64,000 nt of DNA from Caldilineaceae bacterium (GCA_022827195.1 JAJDTL010000020.1:1-64000), one strand, 5' to 3'; positions 1 through 8,898 are shown, numbered from the stretch's first letter. Made by a program: numbers and translations. The notes: a model not told the origin generated them from the letters alone.

Positions 1-412
1 GTCGATCAAGCAGGGCAGCGACGTGATCGGCAACCGGACGCGCGTGACGGTGCGGAAGAACAAGGTGGCGGCGCCGTTCAAGGTGGCGGAGTTTGACATC
101 ATGTACAACGAGGGTGTCAGCACCGCGGGGGACCTGCTGGACCTGGGCGTCGAACACGACATCGTCGAGAAGCGGGGCGCGTTTTACCGCTTTGGCGAGA
201 TTCGTTTGGGGCAGGGCCGCGAGAGCGCCAAGGCCTTTCTGACCGAGAAGGCGGATATCGCCGCCCAGATTGACGGCAAGATCCGGGAGCGGGCCGGGCT
301 CGTCATCAACAAAAGCCCGCAAGAGGAGTCTGCGGAGTCAGCGGAGTCAGTGGTTCAGAGCGGCGAAGAGGAGGACAGGCCACAGGAAAAACTCTTCGCG
401 GCCGCGGCCTGA
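1..412 (+). CDS. recA: RecA recombinase, C-terminal part (5' end outside window)
   Basis: The reading frame is already open at base 2 and ends with TGA at 410-412. The translation has the conserved RecA stretch [14 protein letters not shown] followed by [10 protein letters not shown], which belongs to the end of the ATPase core and the start of the C-terminal domain. The last ~40 residues are Glu/Ser-rich (repeated EESAESAES, then [10 protein letters not shown]), the acidic tail usual for RecA, which modulates DNA binding. RecA forms filaments on single-stranded DNA for strand exchange and SOS induction. The GTG at 23 is internal, not a start. No terminator is evident in the 120 bp before the next gene. 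Confidence 0.95.
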   Translation, partial: SIKQGSDVIGNRTRVTVRKNKVAAPFKVAEFDIMYNEGVSTAGDLLDLGVEHDIVEKRGAFYRFGEIRLGQGRESAKAFLTEKADIAAQIDGKIRERAGLVINKSPQEESAESAESVVQSGEEEDRPQEKLFAAAA

Positions 413-533
413 TCAGGTCGCGCACCGCCCAGGGAAAGCGGCCGGACCGGTTGCGGCGGCCTTGTGGAGAGTGGTAGAATCTGCGCATTGAGTTGTTTCG
501 CGCGCAGGCCGGCGCTTGTGCGGAGGTGGGAGC

Positions 534-1472
534 ATGGGATCCAAAGAGAAAGAGCGAGACGTACCACGGAACCAGGAAAAGCCGCTCCAATCGAACGGTG
601 CGGCGCTGTCCGCCGGGCAGGTCGAAGGCGAAATCTCTTCAGGGCTGGGGAACAGAGAAAACTGGGCGCCCGCTCATGGCCGCCGCGTTAGCTTGGAAGA
701 GTACTGGGAAAAGTGGTATGGACGCCCGCACGCGCATATCGACGTCAGCTACGAATGGAACAACGGCATTCTGGAGGCCAAACCTTTGCCGACATATCAA
801 CAGACAAAGCAGTACCGCTGGTTCTTTGGCCTCCTGTCCTTTTATCTGGAAGTGAATCCGATTGCGACGATATTATGCCTGGAGACCGGGGCCCACATGT
901 CCGTGCCCGACGAGACGAGGCCGTCGGGGCAGTGGGAGGTGGTATTCAAGCCGGACATCGGTATCATTCGGGATGACAATCCTGCCGCGTGGAGAGATAC
1001 GGAGGAGCATTCCTATGCCGGCGTCTGCGACATGATTGTGGAGGAGCTGTCCGATTCGACGACGGCGGAGGTGCGGCGGGACACGGAAGAGAAAAGGGAA
1101 GGGTACGCCCGCGCCGGGGTGAGGGAGTACTTCATTCTGGACGCCAAGGACCGGAACATGCACTTTTACCGTCTCGGCGCGGCCGGGAATTACGACGAGA
1201 TCGGGCCGGACGCGGAAGGGGTTATACGCTCTCAGGTGTTGCCCGGTTTCCAGTTTCGCCGCGAGGACCTGCTGCGCCAGCCGGCGCATGCTGAGATGGC
1301 GCGCGACGCGGTGTATGCGGGATATGTCATGCCTGATCTGCAGGTCGCTGAGATCAAGGCAGAGAAGGCGGAAAAACGCGCTGATACGGAAGCGCAGCGC
1401 GCCGATTCCGCCGAGGAGGCGTTGGAGGCGCTGAGGGCCGAAGTGGCCCGCCTGCGCCGGCAAGGTTCGTGA
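534..1472 (+). CDS. Uma2 family (DUF820) endonuclease-like protein with C-terminal coiled coil
   Basis: About 312 residues. The core carries the Uma2 pattern: FKPDIGII followed later by MIVEELSDSTTAEVRRDTEEKR and a YFILDAKDRN strand. These supply the Asp...Glu...Asp-x-Lys residues of a PD-(D/E)XK-like fold. The last ~55 residues (AEIKAEKAEKRADTEAQRADS...) are a charged coiled coil common in Chloroflexota and cyanobacterial members. ATG 534 is chosen because GGAGGTGGG lies just upstream at 522-530; the in-frame TTG at 516 would precede that site. The biological role of Uma2 proteins is not well established. The gene stands alone between recA and tgt. Confidence 0.85.
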   Translation: MGSKEKERDVPRNQEKPLQSNGAALSAGQVEGEISSGLGNRENWAPAHGRRVSLEEYWEKWYGRPHAHIDVSYEWNNGILEAKPLPTYQQTKQYRWFFGLLSFYLEVNPIATILCLETGAHMSVPDETRPSGQWEVVFKPDIGIIRDDNPAAWRDTEEHSYAGVCDMIVEELSDSTTAEVRRDTEEKREGYARAGVREYFILDAKDRNMHFYRLGAAGNYDEIGPDAEGVIRSQVLPGFQFRREDLLRQPAHAEMARDAVYAGYVMPDLQVAEIKAEKAEKRADTEAQRADSAEEALEALRAEVARLRRQGS

Positions 1473-1564
1473 ACGCAGACTCTTTTCGTTGTTGAGCAGT
1501 TTCGCAGTGGCAACGCCGCCAAAGTCGAGTCCCTCCAGTTGGGCGCAGCCGATACGCAGTTTTT

Positions 1565-1593
1565 TTGACAAAGCGGGAAAAATGCGATAGCTT
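1565..1593 (+). promoter_or_regulatory. Possible sigma70-type promoter before tgt
   Basis: A perfect TTGACA (1565-1570) lies 17 bp from TAGCTT (1588-1593), a weak -10 that matches TATAAT at three positions. It ends 14 bp before the first possible tgt start, so the transcript would have a very short leader. Only the -35 box is convincing. Confidence 0.25.
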
Positions 1594-1607
1594 TTTCCTG
1601 CTTTTTT

Positions 1608-2801
1608 GTGCCGACCCGTCGCGAGGCTGAGGTGACCGGACCGTTCGCGTTTCAGATTCACAGTACAGATGGGAACGCGCGCAGTTCCACGCTGCGCACG
1701 CCCCACGGACCGGTGGAGATGCCGGCCTTCGCGCCGGTGGGAACGGCCGCCAATGTCAAGACCCTCGAACCGCGCGACCTGTCGGAGCTGAACACCTCGC
1801 TCCTGCTGGCGAACACCTATCATCTCTATCTGCGCCCCGGCCATGACCTGATCGAGCGGCTGGGGGGTTTGCATAGCTTCATGGGCTGGGACGGCCCGAT
1901 CCTGACCGATTCCGGCGGGTACCAGGTGTTCAGCCTGGCGCACCGCCGCAGCCTGGACGCGGACGGCGTCACTTTTCGCAGCCACATTGACGGCTCAACC
2001 CATCGCTTTACGCCGGAACGGGTGATTGAGATCGAAGAGCGGTTGGGCGCGGACATCGCGATGGTGCTGGATGAGTGTGCCGATCCGCTGGATGCCGTTT
2101 ACCTGGCGCAGGCGCTTTCCCGCACGCACGCGTGGGCCGAACGCTGCAGGGCAGCCCATTCACGGCCGGACCAGGCCCTGTTCGGCATCGTGCAGGGAGG
2201 CATCTACCCGGAGCTGCGGGCGGAGAGCGCGCGGATACTGACCGGTCTCGATTTTGCCGGCTACGCGATCGGCGGGCTGGCCGTCGGCGAGACGAAGGAG
2301 CAGATGTACGCCACGCTCGACGCGACCTGCGGGCACCTGCCGGTTGACAGACCGCGCTACCTGATGGGCGTCGGCGCGCCCGAGGATATTCTGGAGTCGG
2401 TCGCGCGCGGGGTTGACCTGTTCGACTGCGTACTGCCAACCCGCATTGCGCGCAACGGCACGTTGCTGACGCTTACAGGCCGGTTCAACATTCGCAACGC
2501 CCGTTTCGCCGAGGACAGCCGTCCAATCCAGGAGGAGTGCGCCTGCTATACATGCCGCACGTTCAGCCGCGCTTACCTGCGTCACCTCTTCATCAGTGGC
2601 GAGATCAGCGGCCTGCGCCTGGCGACGATCCACAATCTGCACTTTATGCAACGGCTGATGGCTCAGATCCGAACGGAGATTGGCCGCGGCACATTTGCAT
2701 CCTTTAGGGCCGGATTTCTGCAGGGCTATCGCATCACCGATCAGCGGGTGCGGCATGAACAGCGCCGGCGCAGGGCGGAAGCATTGCCGGCGGCGTCGTG
2801 A
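1608..2801 (+). CDS. tgt: tRNA-guanine transglycosylase (queuosine biosynthesis)
   Basis: 397 residues, the usual bacterial Tgt length. It exchanges guanine 34 for preQ1 in GUN-anticodon tRNAs. The sequence shows the catalytic ILTDSGGYQVFS motif with D101, a second active-site aspartate in GVDLFDCVLPTRIARNG (D273), the YAIGGLAVGE region, and the zinc site C311-x-C313-x2-C316 ... H342. GTG 1608 gives the longest frame. A GTG at 1632 would give the start VTGPFAFQIH, which also fits the family, so the first eight residues are uncertain. uppP follows 90 bp downstream on the same strand. No other queuosine gene is in the window. Confidence 0.95.
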   Translation: MPTRREAEVTGPFAFQIHSTDGNARSSTLRTPHGPVEMPAFAPVGTAANVKTLEPRDLSELNTSLLLANTYHLYLRPGHDLIERLGGLHSFMGWDGPILTDSGGYQVFSLAHRRSLDADGVTFRSHIDGSTHRFTPERVIEIEERLGADIAMVLDECADPLDAVYLAQALSRTHAWAERCRAAHSRPDQALFGIVQGGIYPELRAESARILTGLDFAGYAIGGLAVGETKEQMYATLDATCGHLPVDRPRYLMGVGAPEDILESVARGVDLFDCVLPTRIARNGTLLTLTGRFNIRNARFAEDSRPIQEECACYTCRTFSRAYLRHLFISGEISGLRLATIHNLHFMQRLMAQIRTEIGRGTFASFRAGFLQGYRITDQRVRHEQRRRRAEALPAAS

Positions 2802-2891
2802 CGGGCCGGCCCAAGAGCAAGACGAGCGTGAAGCGGAGAGAGCGGTAAATCTTTCCGGCGCCGACGCTCGCAAGGAGATCGTTGCGGCTTC

Positions 2892-3725
2892 ATGTCTGAG
2901 CTTTTCAAGGCGTTCGTTTTGGGCCTGGTGCAGGGCGCCAGCGAATTCTTGCCGGTCAGCAGCAGCGGCCACCTGGTGATCGTGCCCTGGCTGTTCGGCT
3001 GGTCGTCTTCATCTTTGCTCTTCGACGCTGTCGTCCACCTGGGAACGCTGCTGTCGATCGTGGCGGTCTTCGGGCGGGATTTTGGGGCCATCATTGTGGC
3101 GACGCTGCGCAGCATTAGAGTCCGCTCGCTGGCGGATTTGAATGCCCGCCTGGGTTGGTTTATACTAGCTGGATCGGTCCCGGCTGCCGTCACCGGACTG
3201 CTTTTTAAGGATTCGCTGGAACGGCTTTATCATACGCCGCAGGCAGCGGCCGGTTTCCTGGCGTTGACGGCGCTGCTGCTGGCCGGCAGCGAATGGATTA
3301 GCCGCAATACAGGACAGCGCATGTTCCTGGCGGCGATGTCGTTGCGGCAATCTTTCCTGATCGGGCTGGCGCAAGCGATCGCACTGGCGCCGGGCGTCAG
3401 CCGCAGCGGCGTGACCATTGCCGCGGGTCTGGCCCAGGGCTTGCGCCGAGAGGCGGCGACCCGCTACAGTTTTCTGTTGGGGGCGCCGGCTTTCCTGGGG
3501 GCCGGCCTGTTGCAGGGCGCTGACATGCTGGCGTCGGACCCGGCGGCTGTGCGGGCCGAGTTGCCGGCGTTGATGCTCGGTTTCGTTACCAGCGCGGTCT
3601 GCGGTTATGCTGCGATCCGGTTGCTGCTGGCGTATGTGCGCCGCAACAGTCTCTATCCGTTCTCCATCTACTGTCTGCTCGTCAGTCTCGCAGTTTTAAC
3701 ACTTTTTGCTCTGCGGCTTCGATGA
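2892..3725 (+). CDS. uppP: Undecaprenyl-diphosphatase UppP (BacA)
   Basis: 277 residues of mostly hydrophobic sequence, as expected for the integral membrane phosphatase that recycles undecaprenyl diphosphate to the carrier used in peptidoglycan synthesis and gives bacitracin resistance. The two signature regions are present: QGASEFLPVSSSGH near the N terminus (Q14xxxE18, H27) and PGVSRSG at residues 167-173 with its essential arginine. The start ATG follows a weak GGAG site. The stop codon overlaps the start of the next gene (ATGA at 3722-3725), indicating translational coupling to a binding lipoprotein, an unusual partner. Confidence 0.95.
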   Translation: MSELFKAFVLGLVQGASEFLPVSSSGHLVIVPWLFGWSSSSLLFDAVVHLGTLLSIVAVFGRDFGAIIVATLRSIRVRSLADLNARLGWFILAGSVPAAVTGLLFKDSLERLYHTPQAAAGFLALTALLLAGSEWISRNTGQRMFLAAMSLRQSFLIGLAQAIALAPGVSRSGVTIAAGLAQGLRREAATRYSFLLGAPAFLGAGLLQGADMLASDPAAVRAELPALMLGFVTSAVCGYAAIRLLLAYVRRNSLYPFSIYCLLVSLAVLTLFALRLR

Positions 3726-4636
3726 TCTGCAACCTGCGCAGCGATCGCCACGGCTTCTTCTTCGTCCTGCTTACGCGGCTGACGCTGGCGGCGGCTCTGC
3801 TTTCCGGTTGCGTACTGCTGGAACCGTCCACGGCCCGTCCTGCTCCGGAGCCGCTGACCGTGACGGTCGTCGGATCGACCGAGATGCGGCCGCTACTCCT
3901 TGAATTGACGGCCGCGTACAGCGAGCGCAATCCGCATCTGCACTTTGTCTTGCGCGGGGGCGGCAGTCTTATGGGCGAAGAACGTCTTGTGTCCGGGGGG
4001 GCTGACATTGCGGCCAGCACCGCCTTTTATCCTGACGCCGAGCTGCCTCCTGATCTTGTGCGCGTACCGATTGGGCTGGACGGGATCGCGTTGATCGTTC
4101 ACAGCGATAACCCGATCGACGCGCTGACACTGGCGCAGGTACGGGATGTTTTCCACGGCCGGGCGCTGTTCTGGGAGGATGTTGGCGGCGAGGGGGGCGA
4201 AGTGCTGCTGGTGAGCCGCGAGGACGGCAGCGCTACGCGTGCGCTGTTCGAGGCGCGCGTTATGGGCGAGGAGGGGGTCTCTCTGACGGCGGTTGTGATG
4301 CCGACCAGCAGCCATGTTGTGGAGTATGTGGCCGACCATCCCGCGGCGATCGGGTATGTCACCGCGGCGTACATCGAACAAGATGGAGAGTCGGCTGAAG
4401 TGCAGGGCGCCAGCAGCCTGCTTTCCGAGGCGGCGGGGCAGGTGGTCAAGGCGGTTTCCGTCGAGGGGCGTCTGCCGTATGGGACAGACCTGGCAGACTC
4501 CCAATACCTGCTGGCGCGGCCCCTTTACCTGCTGATCCGTGAGAGCGGGGACCCGGCCCTGGAGGATGTTGTCAGTTTTGCGCTCGGCGCAGAGGGGCAG
4601 AATATCGTCGCCCGCTACCACGTACCGATCCGCTAG
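3722..4636 (+). CDS. PstS-like phosphate-binding superfamily lipoprotein
   Basis: 304 residues. The N terminus has a positive segment, a hydrophobic stretch and lipobox LLSGC (C30), so the mature protein should be a lipid-anchored extracytoplasmic protein. The body follows the PBP-like (PstS/DUF4124-neighbour) pattern: VTVVGSTEMRPLLLELTAAY at the start, GADIAAST, then a DALTLAQVRDVFHGRALFWED segment and SREDGSATRALFE. These are the ligand-facing segments of phosphate-type binding proteins. It overlaps uppP by 4 bp. No Pst permease or ATPase genes follow, so it is an orphan binding protein; phosphate is likely but not shown as ligand. Confidence 0.8.
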   Translation: MICNLRSDRHGFFFVLLTRLTLAAALLSGCVLLEPSTARPAPEPLTVTVVGSTEMRPLLLELTAAYSERNPHLHFVLRGGGSLMGEERLVSGGADIAASTAFYPDAELPPDLVRVPIGLDGIALIVHSDNPIDALTLAQVRDVFHGRALFWEDVGGEGGEVLLVSREDGSATRALFEARVMGEEGVSLTAVVMPTSSHVVEYVADHPAAIGYVTAAYIEQDGESAEVQGASSLLSEAAGQVVKAVSVEGRLPYGTDLADSQYLLARPLYLLIRESGDPALEDVVSFALGAEGQNIVARYHVPIR

Positions 4637-4765
4637 CTACCCGGGCCAGCCCGTCTGCAGCGGGCCGGCGCCCTTATTCTGGCGTCTTCTTTCACCTCTT
4701 TGTTCCAACTCCCTTGTTGCTATCTCAGGCGCCCAAACCAGGGTCTCCGCTGTCTTCCGCAGTTG

Positions 4766-4821
4766 TTGACTTGACTACGCCCTATGCTATGATTGTCTTC
4801 ACGCCTACCCTGAATGAAGAC
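4766..4821 (+). promoter_or_regulatory. Promoter and leader hairpin upstream of the DegT gene
   Basis: TTGACT (4766-4771), 16 bp, TATGAT (4788-4793) form a good sigma70-type promoter. Directly after it, GTCTTCA (4795-4801) and TGAAGAC (4815-4821) form a perfect 7-bp inverted repeat with a 13-nt loop. The repeat lies at or just after the expected transcription start, so it could be an operator or a 5' RNA stem. About 100 nt of leader separate it from the DegT start. Confidence 0.5.
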
Positions 4822-4922
4822 GATTGAAACGCCACACCCAGTCCAACAATTTTGGATAGTGTATTGGCGGCCCCAACGGCTGCAAACCAGCGTCCGCGAA
4901 CCAGCGAAGTCAGGAGACTCAG

Positions 4923-6206
4923 ATGAGTAAGTTAGCCCTTCTTGGCGGCGAGAAGGCCGTCACGACCGAACCGCATTCCGGTTCCCATCACCGTTCACCG
5001 ATGTGGGAGAGCGGGCAGTCGCCTTCCTGGGAGGAGTTTTCCGAGGCGTTTGCGGCGAAGATGCAGGCCGCCTACGCCCTGCCCGTCTCGTCTGGGCAGG
5101 TGGCGCTGAACTCGGCGCTGGTGGCGGCGCAGGCCGGGCCGGGCGATGAGGTAATCGTTCCTTCCTTTACCTGGATTGCCAGCGTAAGCTGCATCATGCA
5201 CAACAATGCGGTGCCGATCTTCGCCGATGTCGATCCCAACACATTTACGCTCGACCCGGAAGACGTGCGGCGCAAGATAACGCCGCGCACCAAGGCGATC
5301 ATCGCGGTCGACCTTTACGGCCACCCGGTAGACCTGAAGGAGCTGCTGGCAATCGCGCGCGAGCACGACCTCGTACTGATCGAAGACTCGGCCCAGGCCA
5401 CCGGCGCGCAGGTCGACGGCCAGATCATCGGCGGCATTGCCGACATCACCTGCTTCAGCTTTGCGGGCAAACCGATTGCGGCGACGAGCGGCGGCGTGAT
5501 GACGACCAACAGCCGCGAATACTACGAGCGCGGCGCGCTGGGCGGGCAACATCCCTCCACACTTTCCAAGATTCTGACCAACTCCGAGCTGCTGAGATAC
5601 GCGTCGACGGGCGGCTACGGCGACAACCATCGCATCGACCGTTACGCAATGACGGTGGCATACGAGGCGCTCGAGACCTTTGAGGAGGCGAACGATGCGC
5701 GCATCGCCAACTGCGACCTTCTCACGCAGGAGTTGAGCAAGGTGAAGGGGATCGAGCCGCCCTACGTCGCGCCCAACACGAAGCACGTCTACCACATGTA
5801 CTCCAGCCTCTACTCCGAGGAGGAACTGGGCGTGCCGCGCGAGGCATTCGTCAAGGCGATCAACGCCGAAGGGGTCACCGCGCTCACCTACGTCAACAGC
5901 GCCAACTTTCTCTTCCACCCGGGCGGCAAGCCGATGCCCTCGGGGCCGATTCACCACCGTGCCATTTTCCAGGAAAAAAATGTGTACGGGCACGGCTGCC
6001 CCTTCCAATGCCCCCATTACACCGGCGAGGCCGACTACTCGATCGGCTCCCTGCCGGTAACGGAGGAGCTGGTCGACCGCGAGTTCAACTTCCTGCAGCC
6101 GCACCTCTCCGCGCCCAACGGCCCCGATCAGATGGAGCAGTACCTGGACGCGGTGATCAAGGTGGTCGAAAATATCGGCGACCTGGAGGGTTACGAGGTC
6201 AGTTGA
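4923..6206 (+). CDS. DegT/DnrJ/EryC1/StrS family PLP-dependent aminotransferase
   Basis: 427 residues. The family transaminates keto-sugars or related carbonyls using PLP. Visible family features: a substrate/cofactor segment PVSSGQVALNSAL near residue 55, VIVPSFTWIASVSCI, the PLP-contact aspartate in LIEDSAQATGAQ (D155), and the Schiff-base lysine in FSFAGKPIAATSGG (K183). The C-terminal half has HYTGEADYSIGSLPVTEELVDREF, a typical DegT ending. AGGAG at 4912-4916 sits 6 nt before the ATG. It heads a co-directional series with PhyH dioxygenases, suggesting modification of a small molecule or amino sugar; the substrate cannot be read from sequence. An intergenic repeat follows the stop. Confidence 0.9.
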   Translation: MSKLALLGGEKAVTTEPHSGSHHRSPMWESGQSPSWEEFSEAFAAKMQAAYALPVSSGQVALNSALVAAQAGPGDEVIVPSFTWIASVSCIMHNNAVPIFADVDPNTFTLDPEDVRRKITPRTKAIIAVDLYGHPVDLKELLAIAREHDLVLIEDSAQATGAQVDGQIIGGIADITCFSFAGKPIAATSGGVMTTNSREYYERGALGGQHPSTLSKILTNSELLRYASTGGYGDNHRIDRYAMTVAYEALETFEEANDARIANCDLLTQELSKVKGIEPPYVAPNTKHVYHMYSSLYSEEELGVPREAFVKAINAEGVTALTYVNSANFLFHPGGKPMPSGPIHHRAIFQEKNVYGHGCPFQCPHYTGEADYSIGSLPVTEELVDREFNFLQPHLSAPNGPDQMEQYLDAVIKVVENIGDLEGYEVS

Positions 6207-6240
6207 GTTTCCAGTTATCAGTTTTTAGTTTCTAGTGGCC
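6205..6240 (+). repeat. Intergenic repeat, family A (CAGTTTTCAGTTTC type)
   Basis: AGTTGAGTTTCCAGTTATC then AGTTTTTAGTTTCTAGTGGCC. This is a degenerate T-rich array of AGTTT/CAGTT units just after the DegT stop, ending in GGCCGCACGG, which resembles the GC-rich tail seen in other copies of the family. Confidence 0.6.
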
Positions 6241-6322
6241 GCACGGATCGCGGAAGCGCGGAGTTGCATGCGGGGCTGCTTTCGCTTCGAATTGTCGTGC
6301 GGGCGCGACAGGAGTGACGCCG

Positions 6323-7150
6323 ATGCTGGAGGAACTGAGTTTTGATCAGTGGCAGGAGTTCGAAAAGGAAGGCTATCTGCGGCTGGGTCGCTGTCTGACC
6401 GACGACGAGCTGGCGGCGATGCAGCAGCGCATGGACGAGATCATGCTGGGCACCGCGCCGGTCGATTACAGCCGCATGATGATGCAGCTGGACCGCATTC
6501 CCGGCAAGACCGATGCGCCGGGACCCGGTTCGAAGGGGCACAAGGGGGCGACGCTGCACTATCGCAAGATCCAGGACCTGGAGTTTGACCCGCTCTTTCT
6601 GCGCTACATGCAGAAGCCGCTCTTCCGCCACATCTGCTGCATGGTATACGGCGCGGAGACGCCGGTCGCGTGTATGCGGGCGATGTTTATGAACAAGGCG
6701 GCCGCCGTCCCCTCGGAAGACCCCGACTCTTCGCCGGCGGTTGGAGGCTTCCCCCTGGTCTGGCACCAGGACCGCTGGACCTTTTACGACCGCGATCCGC
6801 TGATCACGATCTGGACGGCGCTCGACCCGGCCACGGTTGCGAACGGTTGTGTTTTCATCGCGCCGCGGCGCCATCACGTCCTGATCAACCCCTCGCACGC
6901 CACCGGTTTTATGACCGATGAGCAGGCCGACGCGCTGGTGGCGGAGGCGGAGACGATACCGCTGGAGCTGGAGGCCGGAGAGGCGGCCTTGCTGCACAAC
7001 TATCTGCCGCACAGCTCCGGCGTCAACAGCACCTCGATCGCGCGGCGCGCGTTCAGCGTCTGTTACATGGACGCGGCGACGGTTGATTCCAATAACCATG
7101 CGTACTCGCTGATCTTCGGCGACGGCGCGCTCGACCCGGAGCGGCTATAG
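6323..7150 (+). CDS. Phytanoyl-CoA dioxygenase (PhyH) family protein 1
   Basis: About 275 residues; Fe(II)/2-oxoglutarate-dependent oxygenase fold. The facial triad is visible as H-x-D in LVWHQDRWTF (about residues 148-150) and a distal histidine in HNYLPHSSGVN (about 230), followed by the arginine pair of IARRAF that would bind 2-oxoglutarate. ATG 6323 is preferred to GTG 6314 because AGGAG lies 8 nt before it. It follows the aminotransferase and precedes a second PhyH protein with which it shares little beyond the motifs, so they probably act on different substrates or steps. The substrate is unknown. Confidence 0.88.
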   Translation: MLEELSFDQWQEFEKEGYLRLGRCLTDDELAAMQQRMDEIMLGTAPVDYSRMMMQLDRIPGKTDAPGPGSKGHKGATLHYRKIQDLEFDPLFLRYMQKPLFRHICCMVYGAETPVACMRAMFMNKAAAVPSEDPDSSPAVGGFPLVWHQDRWTFYDRDPLITIWTALDPATVANGCVFIAPRRHHVLINPSHATGFMTDEQADALVAEAETIPLELEAGEAALLHNYLPHSSGVNSTSIARRAFSVCYMDAATVDSNNHAYSLIFGDGALDPERL

Positions 7151-7221
7151 CGTTCCGGGAATCGTTGTCGTCTGCAGCTGGCATTTCGGAGACCTGGCAA
7201 CGGCTGAAACAGGAGGGAGCG

Positions 7222-8028
7222 ATGCAACCCGAATTGGCCTTGGCAACGCGGGAGCAGATGGTACGCGACGGCTACTGCTTTGTCGATGACATTCTGACCG
7301 AGGAGTTTCTGCAGGAGTTGCGGGAAGAGTCCGAGCGTCTGATCGAAGCGCACGTGCCGCCGCCCGACGTGCGGTACCAGGGGCAGCACGTGGTTGCCCA
7401 CGCGAAGGACAACGAAGTCATCAGGCGGCTTTTGGAGTGGGAGCCGACCTGGCAGGCGCTCGAAGCGATGGGGTTCGGGGACTTTGTGAGTTCGGGCTCG
7501 ATCATCATTCTGACCAAGGACCCGGGCGAGCCGGCGCTCTACTGGCACCAGGACTGGATGGAGTGGAACGACCCGATCAGCACGACGCCATGGCCGCAGA
7601 AGTTTTTCGTCTCCTACTATCTGAGCGACACGAGCGTTGAGAACGGCTGCCTCAAGGTCATTCCGGGCACGCACTTGGAGCGCATTCCGCTGCATGATGT
7701 GCTGGTCCCCGCCCACGGCGACGGCGCGCGCTACGTTGAAGAGGACCACCCGATCATGTTCAGCGATCATCCCGACCAGGTCGACGTGTGCGTGCGCGCC
7801 GGCTCCTTTGTGCTGGGGGATGCGCGGCTGCTGCACTCGGCGCGACGCAACCTGACCGATGAGCGCCGTACGCTGATCCTGGGCTGGCACCAGCGCCGCG
7901 CCGACGTGTGGGACAAGCCGCCGGCCTATTGGCAGGGCGAGGTGCCCGAGGTCATCGCCAACCGCGATGCCAGCGAGGAATTTGCCGGCACCCGCGTTCC
8001 CGGCGAGCACCTTAAATTCAGCAAGTAG
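7222..8028 (+). CDS. Phytanoyl-CoA dioxygenase (PhyH) family protein 2
   Basis: 268 residues from ATG 7222, chosen because AGGAGGGAG lies directly upstream; an in-frame start at 7165 would place that site inside the gene. Iron ligands are H109 and D111 in LYWHQDWMEW and H205 in ARLLHSARRN. The stretch FVSYYLSDTSVENGCLKVIPGTH is the standard PhyH core strand. Two-oxoglutarate-dependent hydroxylation is expected, with unknown substrate. It ends a three-gene run (DegT, PhyH, PhyH) and is followed by a promoter-like element and a toxin-antitoxin module, so the run probably stops here. Confidence 0.88.
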   Translation: MQPELALATREQMVRDGYCFVDDILTEEFLQELREESERLIEAHVPPPDVRYQGQHVVAHAKDNEVIRRLLEWEPTWQALEAMGFGDFVSSGSIIILTKDPGEPALYWHQDWMEWNDPISTTPWPQKFFVSYYLSDTSVENGCLKVIPGTHLERIPLHDVLVPAHGDGARYVEEDHPIMFSDHPDQVDVCVRAGSFVLGDARLLHSARRNLTDERRTLILGWHQRRADVWDKPPAYWQGEVPEVIANRDASEEFAGTRVPGEHLKFSK

Positions 8029-8030
8029 GG

Positions 8031-8039
8031 TGCTATACT
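8031..8039 (+). promoter_or_regulatory. Extended -10 promoter element before the MntA/HepT module
   Basis: TGCTATACT fits the extended -10 form TGnTATAAT with one mismatch. No good -35 is present, which extended -10 promoters do not require. It lies 2 bp after the PhyH stop and ~195 bp before the mntA-like start. Confidence 0.35.
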
Positions 8040-8234
8040 ACGGGGGATTCCAGACAGGGGCCGGGGGCCTGCGAACGTCGTGCAGGCACGCGAGTTTCCT
8101 GTCTTTCGGGGCCGCAGTGACTGCGATAGGCCGTGATTTCAAGTCGGCGCGATGCTGCGCTCAGGCGGTGGCACGATAGCGCGTGTAATATTTGAACCGC
8201 TGTCGCGGCCAGAGTGGTATTCAGGGATAGACAA

Positions 8235-8537
8235 ATGAGTGCACATTTTGAGATTCCAAGAGACGTAGTTGCTGACTTTTGTCGGCGTCACCAGATCCGT
8301 CGCTTGGCTCTTCTTCGGGAAAGTCTCACGTCGGAAGAAGGATTGGACGTTCTTGTGGAGTTTGACTCCGGTGTAAAGGTAGGGTTACTGCAGTTGGCTC
8401 GTCTGGAAAGGGAATTGAGCGAAGCGCTCGATCGGTCAGCCCATCTGCTGACCTATAGGGGCGTCGAGCGAAGCGCTAACCCTTTGTTCAAAGAGGCGAT
8501 AATCGATTCAGCCGTGCTCCAGTATGAACACAAATGA
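8235..8537 (+). CDS. MntA-like minimal nucleotidyltransferase antitoxin with degenerate active site
   Basis: 100 residues from ATG 8235 (AGGGA upstream; a GTG at 8214 is also in frame). The VEFDSGVKVGLLQLARLERELSEAL segment matches MNT-domain antitoxins that AMPylate HepT toxins. The usual GS-x10-DxD catalytic motif is damaged: the Gly-Ser position reads RES in LALLRESLTSEEGLDVLV, about three residues are missing, and of the two aspartates only the second remains. Enzymatic activity is therefore doubtful, although binding to the toxin may persist. The HepT-like gene follows at once. Confidence 0.75.
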   Translation: MSAHFEIPRDVVADFCRRHQIRRLALLRESLTSEEGLDVLVEFDSGVKVGLLQLARLERELSEALDRSAHLLTYRGVERSANPLFKEAIIDSAVLQYEHK

Positions 8538-8559
8538 TGACTGAGTACGTCTTGTTGCC

Positions 8560-8898
8560 ATGGGTGTTTATGCCGTCAAAGCGATAGAAATGTTGGGTAC
8601 GACAAGCCAGGAAGCGTTGGAACGGAATGAAATGATGCAATTCGCCCTTATAAAGCTGGTTGAAATTGTGGGCGAGGCCGCCAATTATGTGTCCGATCAG
8701 ACGCGGAGCAAACACCCGGAGATTCCATGGAGTGACGTGATCGGAATGCGCCACCGGTTGGTTCACGATTACGAGGCCATAGATCTCGTTCTGGTGCGCG
8801 AGACAGTTGTCGATTATCTGCCTTCGCTCGTTGAGCAGCTTAGGGAAATTGTTGGCGAGGGAACCGCTGATCTTGCCTTCCCAAGGTCCGGGTCGTAA
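8560..8898 (+). CDS. HepT-like HEPN toxin (DUF86)
   Basis: 112 residues. HEPN ribonucleases of the HepT type cleave RNA and are neutralised by MntA. The core matches well: MMQFALIKLVEIVGEAANYVSDQTR, HPEIPWSDVIGMR, then the RX4-6HXY catalytic motif as RHRLVHDY. The N terminus is short for the family. The ATG pair at 8534/8537 overlaps the mntA stop (the normal coupling), but that frame reads MMTEYVLLPWVF.. and stops at 8587. The HepT frame has its first ATG only at 8560. A one-base frameshift near 8555 would join the two, so the gene may be damaged. Confidence 0.8.
   Translation: MGVYAVKAIEMLGTTSQEALERNEMMQFALIKLVEIVGEAANYVSDQTRSKHPEIPWSDVIGMRHRLVHDYEAIDLVLVRETVVDYLPSLVEQLREIVGEGTADLAFPRSGS

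Noticed and set aside
4822..4830. GATTGAAAC, like the 3' end of many CRISPR repeats
   Set aside because: Only a single copy; no spaced repeats and no cas genes nearby.
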